From: Microbacterium sp. SZ1
GTDB lineage: Bacteria > Actinomycetota > Actinomycetes > Actinomycetales > Microbacteriaceae
Assembly: GCF_002362255.1 (NCBI RefSeq)
Contig: NZ_LPVV01000038.1
Span: forward strand, 366,878-430,877
DNA: 64,000 nucleotides
Direction of reading: 5' to 3'
In this document: positions 34,866 to 43,545 of the stretch, one piece after another
Layout: each line of letters opens with the position of its first letter
Numbering within the stretch: position 1 is the first letter of the stretch
Notes under the pieces: generated by a model
The model's database searches: none
The model's input: the letters and a program-made list of their open reading frames with translations, nothing else
Told to the model about the DNA's origin: nothing
Made by a program: the position numbers and the translations under genes

Positions 34866-36101
34866 ATGACCGTCATCGACCTCAGCACGCGGGTTCCCCT
34901 GCGCGTTCCCACAGCCACGGCGACCTTCGCCATCGGCATCGCCGGCTACCTCGGCGTCAACCTCTCGCCCTACATGATCACCGCCGCGCAGACCGGACTC
35001 GGCATCGACGTCCTCGGCGCGAGCTGGCTCGTCACGGCCACGCTCCTGCTGACCGCAGTCACCGGCCTGGTGATCGCGCCCCTCTGCGCGGGTACGCACC
35101 GACGCACCGTCGCCCGCGCCGGCCTCGCACTCGGAGCGCTCGGATTCGCGACGGCGGCGCTGGCCCCCGGAGCCATCCTGCCCGCCCTGCTGGCCGGCGG
35201 CATCGGGGCGGGCGGTGCGGTCGCGGCATCCGGTGCGGCCCTCGCCGCCTTCCGCAATCCCGATCGAGTGGCGGGCTTCAACGGGCTCGCGAACCGCGGC
35301 GTGATCACCGTCGTCCTCGCCGTCATCCCACTGATCGGCCTCGCTCCTCTCGACGTGTTCGGCGCCCTCGCCCTGTTCTGCGTGGTCGGCCTCGCGGTCA
35401 GCGCGTGGCTGCCCGCAGCCCCCGTCACCGATCCGCATGCGGGCGCCGCCGTCGCCGAGGCCATGCCGATCGAGGTGCCGCCCACAGGCACGCTGAAGGT
35501 GTCGCCCGCGCGGTCTCGAGTGGTGACGATCGCCGGATTCGGCCTCCTCCTCGTCTTCGCGCTATGGGCCGCGAGCGAGGACTCGTTGTGGGCCATGGCC
35601 GGGGTGATGGGCGCCGAGCAGGCCGGGCTCTCGCCGGAGGGTCTCGGCATCGCGCTCAGCGGCGCGACGGCGGGCGGGCTGCTCGGCTCGCTGCTGCTGA
35701 TGGCCGTGGGGTCGCGTCTCGGGCGCGCCGTCCCCCTCGTCCTCCTGCTGGTCGCCGGCGGTGCGCTCAAGATCGTCGAGGGGTTCACCGCCGATGCGAC
35801 GGCGTTCATCGTGGTCTTCATCGCGTGGAACACGATCTACGCGATCGCCTTCATGTACTTCGTCGCGACCTCCGCCGCGCTGGACGCCGACGGGCGGTGG
35901 TCCGGCCCCCTGCTCGCCGTCTACCTCGTCGGCTCCGCCCTGACCCCGGTGATCGGAGCCGCGATGGTCAGCGTGCTCGGATTCCAGGGGTTCGCCATCG
36001 CCCTCGGCATCGCGAGCTTCGTGCTCGCCGTGCCGACCGGCGCGATCGCCCTGCTGTCCACCCGCCTCGAGCGCGCCACGATCACGGAGTCCCCCGCATG
36101 A
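34866..36101 (+). CDS. MFS transporter
   Basis: A 411-aa major facilitator with about 12 hydrophobic segments (for example FAIGIAGYLGVNLSP near residue 23, VVTIAGFGLLLVFALWAAS near 218). ATG 34866 with GGAG 4 nt upstream is preferred over the GTG at 34842. It overlaps the amidohydrolase gene by 4 bp (ATGA), so import or export of a compound that the hydrolase acts on is plausible. It is probably repressed by the divergent TetR protein. The substrate is unknown. Confidence 0.87.
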   Translation: MTVIDLSTRVPLRVPTATATFAIGIAGYLGVNLSPYMITAAQTGLGIDVLGASWLVTATLLLTAVTGLVIAPLCAGTHRRTVARAGLALGALGFATAALAPGAILPALLAGGIGAGGAVAASGAALAAFRNPDRVAGFNGLANRGVITVVLAVIPLIGLAPLDVFGALALFCVVGLAVSAWLPAAPVTDPHAGAAVAEAMPIEVPPTGTLKVSPARSRVVTIAGFGLLLVFALWAASEDSLWAMAGVMGAEQAGLSPEGLGIALSGATAGGLLGSLLLMAVGSRLGRAVPLVLLLVAGGALKIVEGFTADATAFIVVFIAWNTIYAIAFMYFVATSAALDADGRWSGPLLAVYLVGSALTPVIGAAMVSVLGFQGFAIALGIASFVLAVPTGAIALLSTRLERATITESPA

Positions 36102-37687
36102 CACGCACCCTGTATACGAACGCCCGCGTCTTCACAGCCGACGAGCCGCTTTGGGCCGACTGCGCCGTGGTCGACGACGACACCTTCGCGTTCGTCGGCT
36201 CCGAGGCGGACGCGCCGGATGCCGACGAGACCGTCGACCTGGGCGGCCGCCTGGTCGTGCCCGGGTTCACTGACGCGCACACCCATCTGCTCATGACCGG
36301 TGAGGCGCTCGGACAGGTGGGCCTCACCGACGCCCGCACGCTGGAGGAGATCCAGGGCCGACTGCGCGCGGCTCGGGCCGAGGCCGACGGCGTGCTGCGA
36401 GGCCGAGGCTGGCTGTTCGACGCGGTGCCCGGAGGCGCGCCGACCGCCGCGATGATCGATGCGGTGGTCGACGACATCCCGGTCTTCCTCGACGCCAACG
36501 ACTACCACTCGTGCTGGGTGAACTCGGCGGCGCTGGCCGCACTGGGCATCACGCGCGACACGCCCGATCCGATCGGCGGTCGCATCGAACGCGACGCGCA
36601 GGGAGCCGCGACCGGGATGCTGTACGAGACCGCAGCGCAGCAGTACGCCTGGGCGCACCGCGACGCCACGACCACGGACGCGCAGCGGGATGCCGCGGTC
36701 GACCGCGTCGTCGGCGCCTACCTCGCGGCAGGGGTGACCGGTGCCGTCGACATGGCGTTCGACCGTCTGGGCCTCGAGGCGCTCTCCCGCGCCGCCGCCC
36801 GGGGCGCGCAGCCGCTGCGGATCTCCGCGCACTGGTTCGTGAACAATACGGGCGACGACGAGGCGAACCTCGCGCAGGTCGCGGAGGCGGCAGAGCTCGC
36901 GGCGGCGGAGACCGACGGAGTGCGGGTGGTCGGCATCAAGCTCGTGCTCGATGGCACGATCGACGCCTGCACGGCCGCGATGAGGGCTCCGTATGCGGAC
37001 GGCTCGAACGCCGACACGATCTGGCCTCGCGACCGGTTGCTCCCCGTGGTCGCCGCAGCGGACGCCGCGGGGCTGCAGATCGCCCTGCACGCGATCGGAG
37101 ACGCCGCGAGCAGTCTGGCCCTCGACGCGATCGAGCACGCGCACTCCGTCAACGGAGTCCGACCCCGGCGGCACCGCATCGAGCATCTGGAGTACGCCGC
37201 CCCTGGGACGGCCGAGCGGATGGCGCGACTCGGCGTGACGGCATCCATGCAGCCCGTGCACGCGGATCCGGCGATCTTCGCGAACTGGGCCGAGCAGCTG
37301 GGCGACTCCCGGGTCGATCGGGCCTTCGCCTGGCCGGAGTACGAGGACGCGGGCGCTCTGCTCGCCTTCTCCACCGACGCCCCGACCGCGCCGTTCGATG
37401 CGCTGGCGAACATGTACGTGGCGGCGACGCGCGCCTCGGCGCTCGATTCCAGTGTCGCCGCCGTGCATCCGCAGTTCGCCGTGCCGCTCGAGCGCGCCGT
37501 GATCCACGGGACGTGGGATGCCGCGGCATCCGTCGGCGACGGGGAATGGCGAGGCCGCATCGCCATCGGTCAGGCCGCGGACTTCGCCGTCGTCGACGTG
37601 GATCCGTTCATCGAGGGACACGGTGCGCTGCTGACCGCACGCGTCGTGCGCACCGTGATCGCCGGACGCACGGTGCACGAAGCCTGA
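36098..37687 (+). CDS. YtcJ-like metal-dependent amidohydrolase
   Basis: A 529-aa member of the amidohydrolase_3/YtcJ group. The metal-binding start of the barrel is VVPGFTDAHTHLLMTGEAL (about residues 53-71). Later His and Asp ligands lie in QIALHAIGDAASSLALDAIEHAH (about 327-349), RHRIEHLEY, and AFSTDAPTAPFDALANMYVA (about 424-443). The C-terminal beta-sandwich strand GRIAIGQAADFAVVDVDPF is intact. Cytoplasmic, since no signal peptide is seen. Coupled to the MFS gene by ATGA, it forms a TetR-controlled uptake and hydrolysis (or detoxification) unit. The real substrate cannot be told. Confidence 0.88.
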   Translation: MTRTLYTNARVFTADEPLWADCAVVDDDTFAFVGSEADAPDADETVDLGGRLVVPGFTDAHTHLLMTGEALGQVGLTDARTLEEIQGRLRAARAEADGVLRGRGWLFDAVPGGAPTAAMIDAVVDDIPVFLDANDYHSCWVNSAALAALGITRDTPDPIGGRIERDAQGAATGMLYETAAQQYAWAHRDATTTDAQRDAAVDRVVGAYLAAGVTGAVDMAFDRLGLEALSRAAARGAQPLRISAHWFVNNTGDDEANLAQVAEAAELAAAETDGVRVVGIKLVLDGTIDACTAAMRAPYADGSNADTIWPRDRLLPVVAAADAAGLQIALHAIGDAASSLALDAIEHAHSVNGVRPRRHRIEHLEYAAPGTAERMARLGVTASMQPVHADPAIFANWAEQLGDSRVDRAFAWPEYEDAGALLAFSTDAPTAPFDALANMYVAATRASALDSSVAAVHPQFAVPLERAVIHGTWDAAASVGDGEWRGRIAIGQAADFAVVDVDPFIEGHGALLTARVVRTVIAGRTVHEA

Positions 37688-37742
37688 GTCGTCGGGCGGT
37701 TTCGCCCTGTTCTTTCGCGTTCCGCCCGGCGATCATGGGCAC

Positions 37743-38249
37743 ATGGCTCATCTCGATATTCAGGACGGCCCGCGTATCGAACACCGGCCGGAGCGGCCGA
37801 CCCTCGGCATCCGACTCGTCACGCCGTTCCGCGGGATGCTCGCCGTGCGGGACTCCCTGATCGACGAGCTCGCCCAGTGGCTCGACGAGCACGGGGTCGA
37901 ACCGGGCGGGCCGTTCTTCCTGCGGCTGCACGCGGTGGACATGGCTGGTGACATGGACATCGAGGTCGGCGTGCTCGACACGACGGCCGCGGACTCGAGC
38001 GCCGATCGCGTGCGCGAGGGATCAGCACCCGCCGGCGACTATGCACTGCTCGCCTACCGGGGCAGCTCGATGCAGGCGAACAAGGCGCTGCTCGCGTGGG
38101 CGCCGGAGCAGGGCCGCCGATTCGACGCGGATCCGAAGACGGGAGCCTGGGCCGGGAGGTTCGAGATCCTGCGCACCGACGCGCGGATCGAGCGGCGCAA
38201 GACCCGGTGGATAGTGGAACTCGCCTTCTTGCTCGAGCCCGGGCACTGA
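37743..38249 (+). CDS. GyrI-like / effector-binding domain protein
   Basis: A 168-aa stand-alone protein resembling the small-molecule-binding domain of AraC/BmrR-type regulators (GyrI-like fold): IEHRPERPTLGIRLVTPF, GVEPGGPFFLRLHAVD, MDIEVGVLDT, and GDYALLAYRGSSMQANKALL. No DNA-binding region is attached. Its function may be ligand sequestration. It is monocistronic, 55 bp after the amidohydrolase gene. Confidence in the fold is moderate. Confidence 0.7.
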   Translation: MAHLDIQDGPRIEHRPERPTLGIRLVTPFRGMLAVRDSLIDELAQWLDEHGVEPGGPFFLRLHAVDMAGDMDIEVGVLDTTAADSSADRVREGSAPAGDYALLAYRGSSMQANKALLAWAPEQGRRFDADPKTGAWAGRFEILRTDARIERRKTRWIVELAFLLEPGH

Positions 38250-38290
38250 TGCGGCGATTTCCGACCGCCGGGGGCCGATAGGGTCGGAGC

Positions 38291-39244
38291 ATGACTCGGG
38301 GGCGTCGACATCGCTGGACGATGACTGTGGTGACCACGGGTCTTCTCCTGGTGATCGTGGCGATCGTTCTCGCCTGCACCCCGCTGACGCGCGCCGCACC
38401 GGGGGCCGTCTCCCGGGTGGAGGACGTCGTGGATGGCAGCGGTGACGTGTCGGTGTACGTCGTGGAGCGGAACATCAACGTCACGCCGAGGTGCACGCTG
38501 AGGGTGCGGATGAACGACGGCGTGGCGGACGACGAGCTCGCCCGCGTGCTCGAGAGCGTGTGGGCCGCACCGGGCGACTCCCCCTGTGTCGTCAAGAGCG
38601 TGGAGACCGCGAGCCGCTCGTCGATCATCGACGCCGCAGCAGCCGATATGACGCCGAGCAGAGCGGATGCCGTCGCTGAGGCACTGCTGCGCTTCGACCT
38701 CGCCACCCTGTCGGTCAGCGATGACGGTACGCTCAACGCCGACGCGTTCGTGCGGACCGGCGACTTCTCTAATGCCGCAGAGCTCGTGCGGGCGGCCGTC
38801 GCCTCTTCCCCTCTCGAGGAGGAGTTCGGTCGGGTCGATTGGTCGATGAGGTGGTCGGCTGACAGCGGCCCCTACGACGACGCGACCATCTCCAGCGACG
38901 CGACGCCCGACCTGCGGCTCGCTGACCTCTTCGACGGACTCGCCGAGCTGCGGGCGTCCGGGGCACTGGGCGCGGGGTACGGCCTGGACGATGCAGCCCT
39001 CGACGCCCCGATCATCGCCGTGCGGGTGAACACGATCGCCGAATCGGGCGCGACCGCTGTCAGCGTCCGGCTGACCGTTGCGGGGTGGGATGCCGAGGAC
39101 CTGGCCGCGCGGGGCGCAGAGCTCGCCGCTTCGAGTCGGGCTGCCGAGGCGGCGCGGACGATCGCCGCGCTTGGAGAAGGCGTCGGCATTCCGGTCGGAA
39201 CGATCACGGCGAACGGGACGATCGACCTGCTCGCGACGCCGTGA
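38291..39244 (+). CDS. Hypothetical membrane-anchored protein
   Basis: A 317-aa protein I do not recognise. It has one N-terminal transmembrane or signal-anchor helix (about residues 11-31, MTVVTTGLLLVIVAIVLAC), in which ALACTPL resembles a weak lipobox. The extracytoplasmic part is of Ala/Asp/Glu-rich alpha/beta type with two further cysteines (about residues 69 and 99). TAGGGT (38279-38284) lies 6 nt before the ATG: leaderless. It may be a lipoprotein or a single-pass protein; no pathway is indicated by its neighbours. Confidence 0.7.
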   Translation: MTRGRRHRWTMTVVTTGLLLVIVAIVLACTPLTRAAPGAVSRVEDVVDGSGDVSVYVVERNINVTPRCTLRVRMNDGVADDELARVLESVWAAPGDSPCVVKSVETASRSSIIDAAAADMTPSRADAVAEALLRFDLATLSVSDDGTLNADAFVRTGDFSNAAELVRAAVASSPLEEEFGRVDWSMRWSADSGPYDDATISSDATPDLRLADLFDGLAELRASGALGAGYGLDDAALDAPIIAVRVNTIAESGATAVSVRLTVAGWDAEDLAARGAELAASSRAAEAARTIAALGEGVGIPVGTITANGTIDLLATP

Positions 39245-39292
39245 TGCGCTTCCGTCGCCTCGGTACTCGGGATAGCCGCCGGACATGCCGAA

Positions 39293-39322
39293 GGCCCGGA
39301 GACTCTTGCGAGTTTCCGGGCC
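39293..39322. terminator. Terminator between the hypothetical gene and tRNA-Pro
   Basis: Stem GGCCCGGA/TCCGGGCC extended by ACTC/GAGT around a TTGC loop (about 13 bp with one G-T). It is 8 bp beyond the 3' end of tRNA-Pro on the minus strand and 48 bp after the plus-strand gene. Confidence 0.8.
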
Positions 39323-39330
39323 CTATCTGG

Positions 39331-39404
<74 letters not shown>

Positions 39405-39520
39405 TTGTTCTGCACTCTCGCGCAGGCAACTCCCCTATCTTAGCCTGACCGGCGACGCCTCCGCGAACCGACTGCCTCCCGGGCGTTGCTCGTGTCGGAG
39501 CCCCGGCGTAGCGTCGGACC

Positions 39521-40105
39521 ATGGTGACGATCACGACAGAGGTGGCGACGACCGCGCGATGGGACGACGTGCAGCGCGCGCTCACGGGCGGCGGCGACGG
39601 CGCCAGCTGCCAGTGCATCTGGCCGATGCTGCGGAACAAGGATTGGAACGAGACCACCACCCCCGAGCGCGTGGAGATGTTCCGTGCCGAGATCGATGCC
39701 GGTCCGCCACCGGGGCTCATCGCCTACATCGACGGCGAGGCAGCCGGCTGGATCCGCATAGGTCCGCGAATCCGCCAGCGGCGGCTCGCCCACACCCGGA
39801 CGATCGTCGCAGCGACACAGGAGCCGTTCGACGACGACAGCGTCTGGGCAGTGAGCTGCTTCGTCGTGCGGCGCGACCACCGCGGTAAGGGCCTCAACCG
39901 TGCCCTGCTCGATGCCGCCGTCGACTACGCCAAAGGAGCGGGCGCCCGCGTCGTCGAGGGGTATCCGGTCGACACCGGCGGCACGTCCCAGCGCAGCAAC
40001 GAACTCTTCCACGGCACGCTCAGCACCTTCGTCGCAGCGGGCTTCGAACCACGCGGCGAGCTGAAGGCGGGCCGCCCCCTCGTGGCCCTGGACGTGACCT
40101 CATGA
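39521..40105 (+). CDS. GNAT-family N-acetyltransferase
   Basis: A 194-aa acetyltransferase. The CoA-binding motif A appears as CFVVRRDHRGKGLNRALLDAAVDYA (about residues 109-133; R-x-x-G-x-G/L type). An N-terminal CQCIWPM cluster and ARVVEGYP later match the GNAT subgroup seen in actinobacteria that acts on unknown small molecules. TAGCGT (39509-39514) lies 6 nt before the ATG, so it is leaderless. The next gene has its own promoter. Confidence 0.85.
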   Translation: MVTITTEVATTARWDDVQRALTGGGDGASCQCIWPMLRNKDWNETTTPERVEMFRAEIDAGPPPGLIAYIDGEAAGWIRIGPRIRQRRLAHTRTIVAATQEPFDDDSVWAVSCFVVRRDHRGKGLNRALLDAAVDYAKGAGARVVEGYPVDTGGTSQRSNELFHGTLSTFVAAGFEPRGELKAGRPLVALDVTS

Positions 40106-40130
40106 CGGCACGCGCCAGTAGCGTGGGATT

Positions 40131-40586
40131 ATGAGCAACGAGCATCCGATCATCGACGACCCAGAACTGGGCGTGCTCGCCCGGGCGACGACGGAGTTGA
40201 GCGATGGCACGGTCCTGACGCACGACTGGTACGCCGGCACGGCCACGGTCGACGGCGCCGAGCTCGAGCTCATGCTCGAGGGCACCACAGTCGACGAGGC
40301 GCGAGCGCTCATCCCCCGCGTCCGCGAGACGCTCTCCGCTCTCGCCTCGCTGCGCCGACTGGCGACGGATGCCGTCGTCACGGCGTTCAGCCCGGGTTCC
40401 CCCGAACCGGCTGAGCTCGACGCCGCCGCGTCGGATCTCACGCTCGAGACCATCGAGGCGTCGGAAGACGGCACCATCGTGCTCCACCTGACGGATACCT
40501 GCGGCGCGCACTTTCCCGAAGGGTACTGGCCGGCCGTGCACCTCGGCCGCGATGGCCAGATCACCCAGGTCACCGTCGAGTCCTGA
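40131..40586 (+). CDS. Hypothetical protein, 151 aa, acidic
   Basis: Soluble protein of about 150 aa with alternating strands and helices (LGVLARATTELSDGTVLTHD, AELELMLEGTTVDEARALIP, IVLHLTDTCGAHFPEGYWPAVHLG). It resembles small DUF2004/DUF6985-type actinobacterial proteins, but I am not sure. ATG 40131 follows TAGCGT by 6 nt. Its stop overlaps the S4-domain gene start (TGATG), so the two are cotranscribed, and a function connected with translation or RNA is possible. Confidence 0.75.
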   Translation: MSNEHPIIDDPELGVLARATTELSDGTVLTHDWYAGTATVDGAELELMLEGTTVDEARALIPRVRETLSALASLRRLATDAVVTAFSPGSPEPAELDAAASDLTLETIEASEDGTIVLHLTDTCGAHFPEGYWPAVHLGRDGQITQVTVES

Positions 40587-40972
40587 TGGTCGACGCGGTA
40601 CGGATCGACAGCTGGCTGTGGGCGGTGCGCGTGTACAAGACGCGCTCCGCCGCGACCACCGCGTGCCGCGCGGGGCACGTGCGCCTCAACGGCGACAAGG
40701 TGAAGGCTGCTCAGCACGTGCGGGTGGGCGACGAGTTGGGGGTGCGCATCGCCGGGTTCGACCGGATCCTGGTCGTGCGTCAGCTCCTCGTGAAGCGCGT
40801 CGGCGCAGCGCTCGCCGCCGCGGCATACGAGGACCGCACACCTGCGCGCGAACCTCAGGCAATGATCGGAGTGCGCGATCGCGGAGCCGGACGGCCGACG
40901 AAACGGGAGCGCCGCGACATCGATCGTCTTCGTGGACGGGGCGACGAGGATGCCGGTATCTTCCTTGAATGA
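40586..40972 (+). CDS. S4-domain RNA-binding protein (Hsp15/RqcP-like)
   Basis: A 128-aa protein with an N-terminal S4 domain: IDSWLWAVRVYKTRSAATTACRAGHVRLNGDKVK (about residues 7-40). It continues with HVRVGDELGVRI and a basic tail RPTKRERRDIDRLRG. Hsp15-type proteins bind the 50S subunit carrying nascent chains and help in ribosome rescue. It is coupled with the preceding gene through TGATG. Confidence 0.87.
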   Translation: MVDAVRIDSWLWAVRVYKTRSAATTACRAGHVRLNGDKVKAAQHVRVGDELGVRIAGFDRILVVRQLLVKRVGAALAAAAYEDRTPAREPQAMIGVRDRGAGRPTKRERRDIDRLRGRGDEDAGIFLE

Positions 40973-40983
40973 CCCCGTTCCTG

Positions 40984-40999
40984 TCGAACGTATGTTCTA
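40984..40999 (+). promoter_or_regulatory. LexA (SOS) box of the DUF222-HNH gene
   Basis: TCGAACGTATGTTCTA matches the actinobacterial SOS consensus TCGAACATATGTTCGA at 14 of 16 positions by my count. It abuts the -10 TAAAAT (40998-41003), which lies 6 nt before ATG 41010. LexA binding here would directly block the promoter. Confidence 0.85.
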
Positions 41000-41009
41000 A
41001 AATGGGAAC

Positions 41010-42467
41010 ATGAGCACGCCGAGCGACCTCGATCTCGATCTCCGAGAGCGACAGCGCCTGCTCGACGGCTGGGTGCAGAGAAGACGTCAGATCGCGGCAC
41101 TCGAAGCCGAAGCCGCCGAGCTGCTGATCGAGCGGATCGGTGTGCATGACGCAGATGTCGCCGAGAGTCCGTTCCATCGCGACGCGATCTACCGATCCAT
41201 GCTCTCCGAGTACTCCGCCGCCGCTCATCTCCCCCGCGGAACGGTCGAGCAGTCCTTCACCGACGCCCGCACTCTCTCAATCGAGCTTCCCGCGACGCGC
41301 GCCGCGTTCCGGGCGGGCGACATCACCGTCGGCCACGTGCGCGAGATCGTCCGCGCCAGCTCTGTCGTGAGCGAGGCCGTACGCAACGGCCGAGTGGATG
41401 CCGAAACGCTGACGTTGTTCGAGACAGCCGTCCTCGTGGTCGCCGAGAAGGAGACCGCCGCCCGCACACGGGCGCATGCATGCCAGGTCGCCGCGGCGCT
41501 CGCCGGCGAGACCGTGGTCGAGCGACACCGGCGCGCGGAGTCGGAACGGTGCGTCTCCGTGCGTTCTGTCGACGACGGGCTCGCTCTCCTCACCGCCGTG
41601 CTGCCGGAATGGCTCGCCGTGGCGATCGCCGATCGGCTCACCCGCATGGCGCGCGAAGTCGTGCGCGGCCGAGCGGATGCAGAGCCGACGCTGCCTCCGC
41701 TCGAAGACCGCGGTGACGAGATCACCGTCGACGACCTCGCGCCCGACGACCCCCGACGCGACTCGCTCGCCGCGGGCACCGTGATCTTCGGCGAGAACGG
41801 CACCTTCACCGTCGATCCTCTCGCCGGGCTCGTCGACCCGCTCACGGACCCGAACAGCCCCGACGTCGAGCACCTCCCCCCGGACGACCGCACGCTCGAC
41901 CAGATCCGCGCGGATCTCTTTGCAGATCTGCTCCTCGTCTCGGTCCCGAGCGCCGAACTCGGCTCGGGACTCGACGCCGTGCAGCCGCGGATCCAGGTGA
42001 CGGTCGCAGCGAGTACGCTGATCGGCGCCGACGATCGGCCCGCGGAACTCGACGGGCACGGTCCGCTGGACCCCGCGATCGCCCGAGCCCTCGCCGGCCG
42101 GAACACGGGATGGTCGCGGCTCTTCCTCGACCCCACAGGGCACGTCGTGGAGACCGACACCTACACTCCCACCGAGGCGATGCGCCGACATCTGCGGGCT
42201 CGCGACCAGCACTGTCGATTCCCTGGTTGTCGTATGCCGGTGCACCGATGCGAGATCGACCACAACTACGACTACGCTCTCGGCGGTCGCACCCGCCTCG
42301 ACAACCTGAGTCACTTCTGCACGACGCACCACTCGCTCAAGCATCCCGACGTCGACCCTCGGCACCGATGGACCGCGCGACAGCTCCCCGACGGAAACGT
42401 GACGTGGGAGAGCCCGCTCGGGCGCTCATACGCCGATCCCCCGCGCCGGCGAGTGATGTTCGTGTGA
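41010..42467 (+). CDS. DUF222 domain HNH endonuclease (13E12 type)
   Basis: A 485-aa protein with an N-terminal DUF222 helical region (about residues 1-330) and a C-terminal HNH nuclease domain. The nuclease signature is RARDQHCRFPGC followed by HRCEIDHNYDYALGG and NLSHFCTTHHSLKH (about residues 395-452), with the zinc cysteines and catalytic His residues in place. Related 13E12-repeat proteins of mycobacteria are SOS-inducible and part of a multicopy family. Here too a strong LexA box covers the promoter, and the transcript is leaderless. Whether it cuts its own genome, foreign DNA or acts in repair is not known. Confidence 0.9.
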   Translation: MSTPSDLDLDLRERQRLLDGWVQRRRQIAALEAEAAELLIERIGVHDADVAESPFHRDAIYRSMLSEYSAAAHLPRGTVEQSFTDARTLSIELPATRAAFRAGDITVGHVREIVRASSVVSEAVRNGRVDAETLTLFETAVLVVAEKETAARTRAHACQVAAALAGETVVERHRRAESERCVSVRSVDDGLALLTAVLPEWLAVAIADRLTRMAREVVRGRADAEPTLPPLEDRGDEITVDDLAPDDPRRDSLAAGTVIFGENGTFTVDPLAGLVDPLTDPNSPDVEHLPPDDRTLDQIRADLFADLLLVSVPSAELGSGLDAVQPRIQVTVAASTLIGADDRPAELDGHGPLDPAIARALAGRNTGWSRLFLDPTGHVVETDTYTPTEAMRRHLRARDQHCRFPGCRMPVHRCEIDHNYDYALGGRTRLDNLSHFCTTHHSLKHPDVDPRHRWTARQLPDGNVTWESPLGRSYADPPRRRVMFV

Positions 42468-42503
42468 GAGCCGGGGTGCTGACCGGTGCGTGAGCCCAGC
42501 ACC

Positions 42504-43439
42504 TCAGTTCGCGTCGGTCAAAATACCCTGCAGCCAACCGGAGGATCGCACCTGGGCAGCGCCGGCAGCGGCGACTCGTTCCTGCAGCTCGCGATCGCTG
42601 GTGACCACCACGACGTATGCGCCCGTGGCGACGCGGCGCTCGACCGCGGCGACGATCGCGTCGTCGCCTCCGGCGTCCGCCTCCACGACCGAGACCACGC
42701 CCGCGGGAAGCAGCGCATCCTCGTCATCGGCTTCGGGAGCCTCGATGCCCCGCGCGGCACCTTCGACCACGAGCGCGATCGGCGGGAACCAGGCACTGCC
42801 GCCGAGATCGATGTCCGCTCCAGGCACCGACAGTCCGCTGAGGCTCTCTGCCAGACGGCGCGCGGCGCCCGCACGATCTTTCCACCAGCCGTTGGGCACC
42901 GACCCCACGACGTTCGCCGCATCGACGACGAGCGACGGGCGCACTGCGAGCAGCGCCCGCAGTGTCGGCCACGCCCGTCCGAACCCCGGGTGCAGAGGAC
43001 GAGCGTCGACCTCGTCGAGGGGTACCCACTCCAGCGCGACGCTCTCGGGGTCGCTGATCACCGGGTCGAAGGGCTCTATGACATCGGCGATCACCGTCGT
43101 GTACGACCAGACGTCGAGATCGAGCACGCTCGTGAATCGAGGCCGTACGGCGGCATCCGGCACGCCCGCTTCCTCCTGAGCCTCGCGAACCGCCCCGACG
43201 ATCGCGCTTTCGCCCTCGTGCAGCGCGCCGCCGGGCAGGCCCCAGGTTCCGCCGAAGTGGCTCCACGCCACCCGGTGCTGCAGCAGGATCCCGCGCTCCG
43301 GATCCACCGCCAGGAGCCCCGCAGCGCCGAACCGGCCCCAGTACTTCTCCCCCGACGGCGCCACGACCCAGGCATCGCCGGGATCACGCGGCCCGGACGG
43401 GCGGCGGGGCTCGTCTGCGGCAGGAGGAACAACAGTCAT
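42504..43439 (-). CDS. Nudix hydrolase - NYN/PIN-like nuclease fusion
   Basis: A 311-aa two-domain protein. The N-terminal half (about residues 25-165) is a Nudix hydrolase; the box appears as GALHEGESAIVGAVREAQEEAGV (about 70-92; GX5EX7REUXEEXG) preceded by FGGTWGLPG. The C-terminal half (about 170-310) looks like a YacP/NYN PIN-type nuclease: LVVDAANVVGSVPNGWWKDR with Asp, later VEADAGGDDAIVAAV and VVVVTSDRELQERV. A Nudix enzyme joined to a nuclease suggests processing of nucleotide-capped RNA or damaged nucleotides, which is my inference. ATG 43439 is next to a GAGGTG, and the frame opens one codon earlier with GTG. Confidence 0.85.
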   Translation of the reverse strand: MTVVPPAADEPRRPSGPRDPGDAWVVAPSGEKYWGRFGAAGLLAVDPERGILLQHRVAWSHFGGTWGLPGGALHEGESAIVGAVREAQEEAGVPDAAVRPRFTSVLDLDVWSYTTVIADVIEPFDPVISDPESVALEWVPLDEVDARPLHPGFGRAWPTLRALLAVRPSLVVDAANVVGSVPNGWWKDRAGAARRLAESLSGLSVPGADIDLGGSAWFPPIALVVEGAARGIEAPEADDEDALLPAGVVSVVEADAGGDDAIVAAVERRVATGAYVVVVTSDRELQERVAAAGAAQVRSSGWLQGILTDAN

Positions 43440-43499
43440 CACCTCAGCCTTTCACAGCATCCGGGCATCGGCATCCGCCCCGGTCATATGCGGGAACAG

Positions 43500-43534
43500 C
43501 GACGGGCCGCCCGCACGAAGCGGACGGCCCGTCG
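43500..43534 (-). terminator. Terminator of the parA-scpAB-der operon
   Basis: 10-bp perfect outer stem (CGACGGGCCG and complement) with an inner CCGC/GCGG, 11 bp after the der stop. Confidence 0.8.
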
Positions 43535-43545
43535 GTGATCGATGA

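Noticed and set aside
42475..42503. Terminator between the HNH and Nudix-NYN genes
   Set aside because: 7-bp stem with a 15-nt loop is too weak to call, although convergent genes need one.
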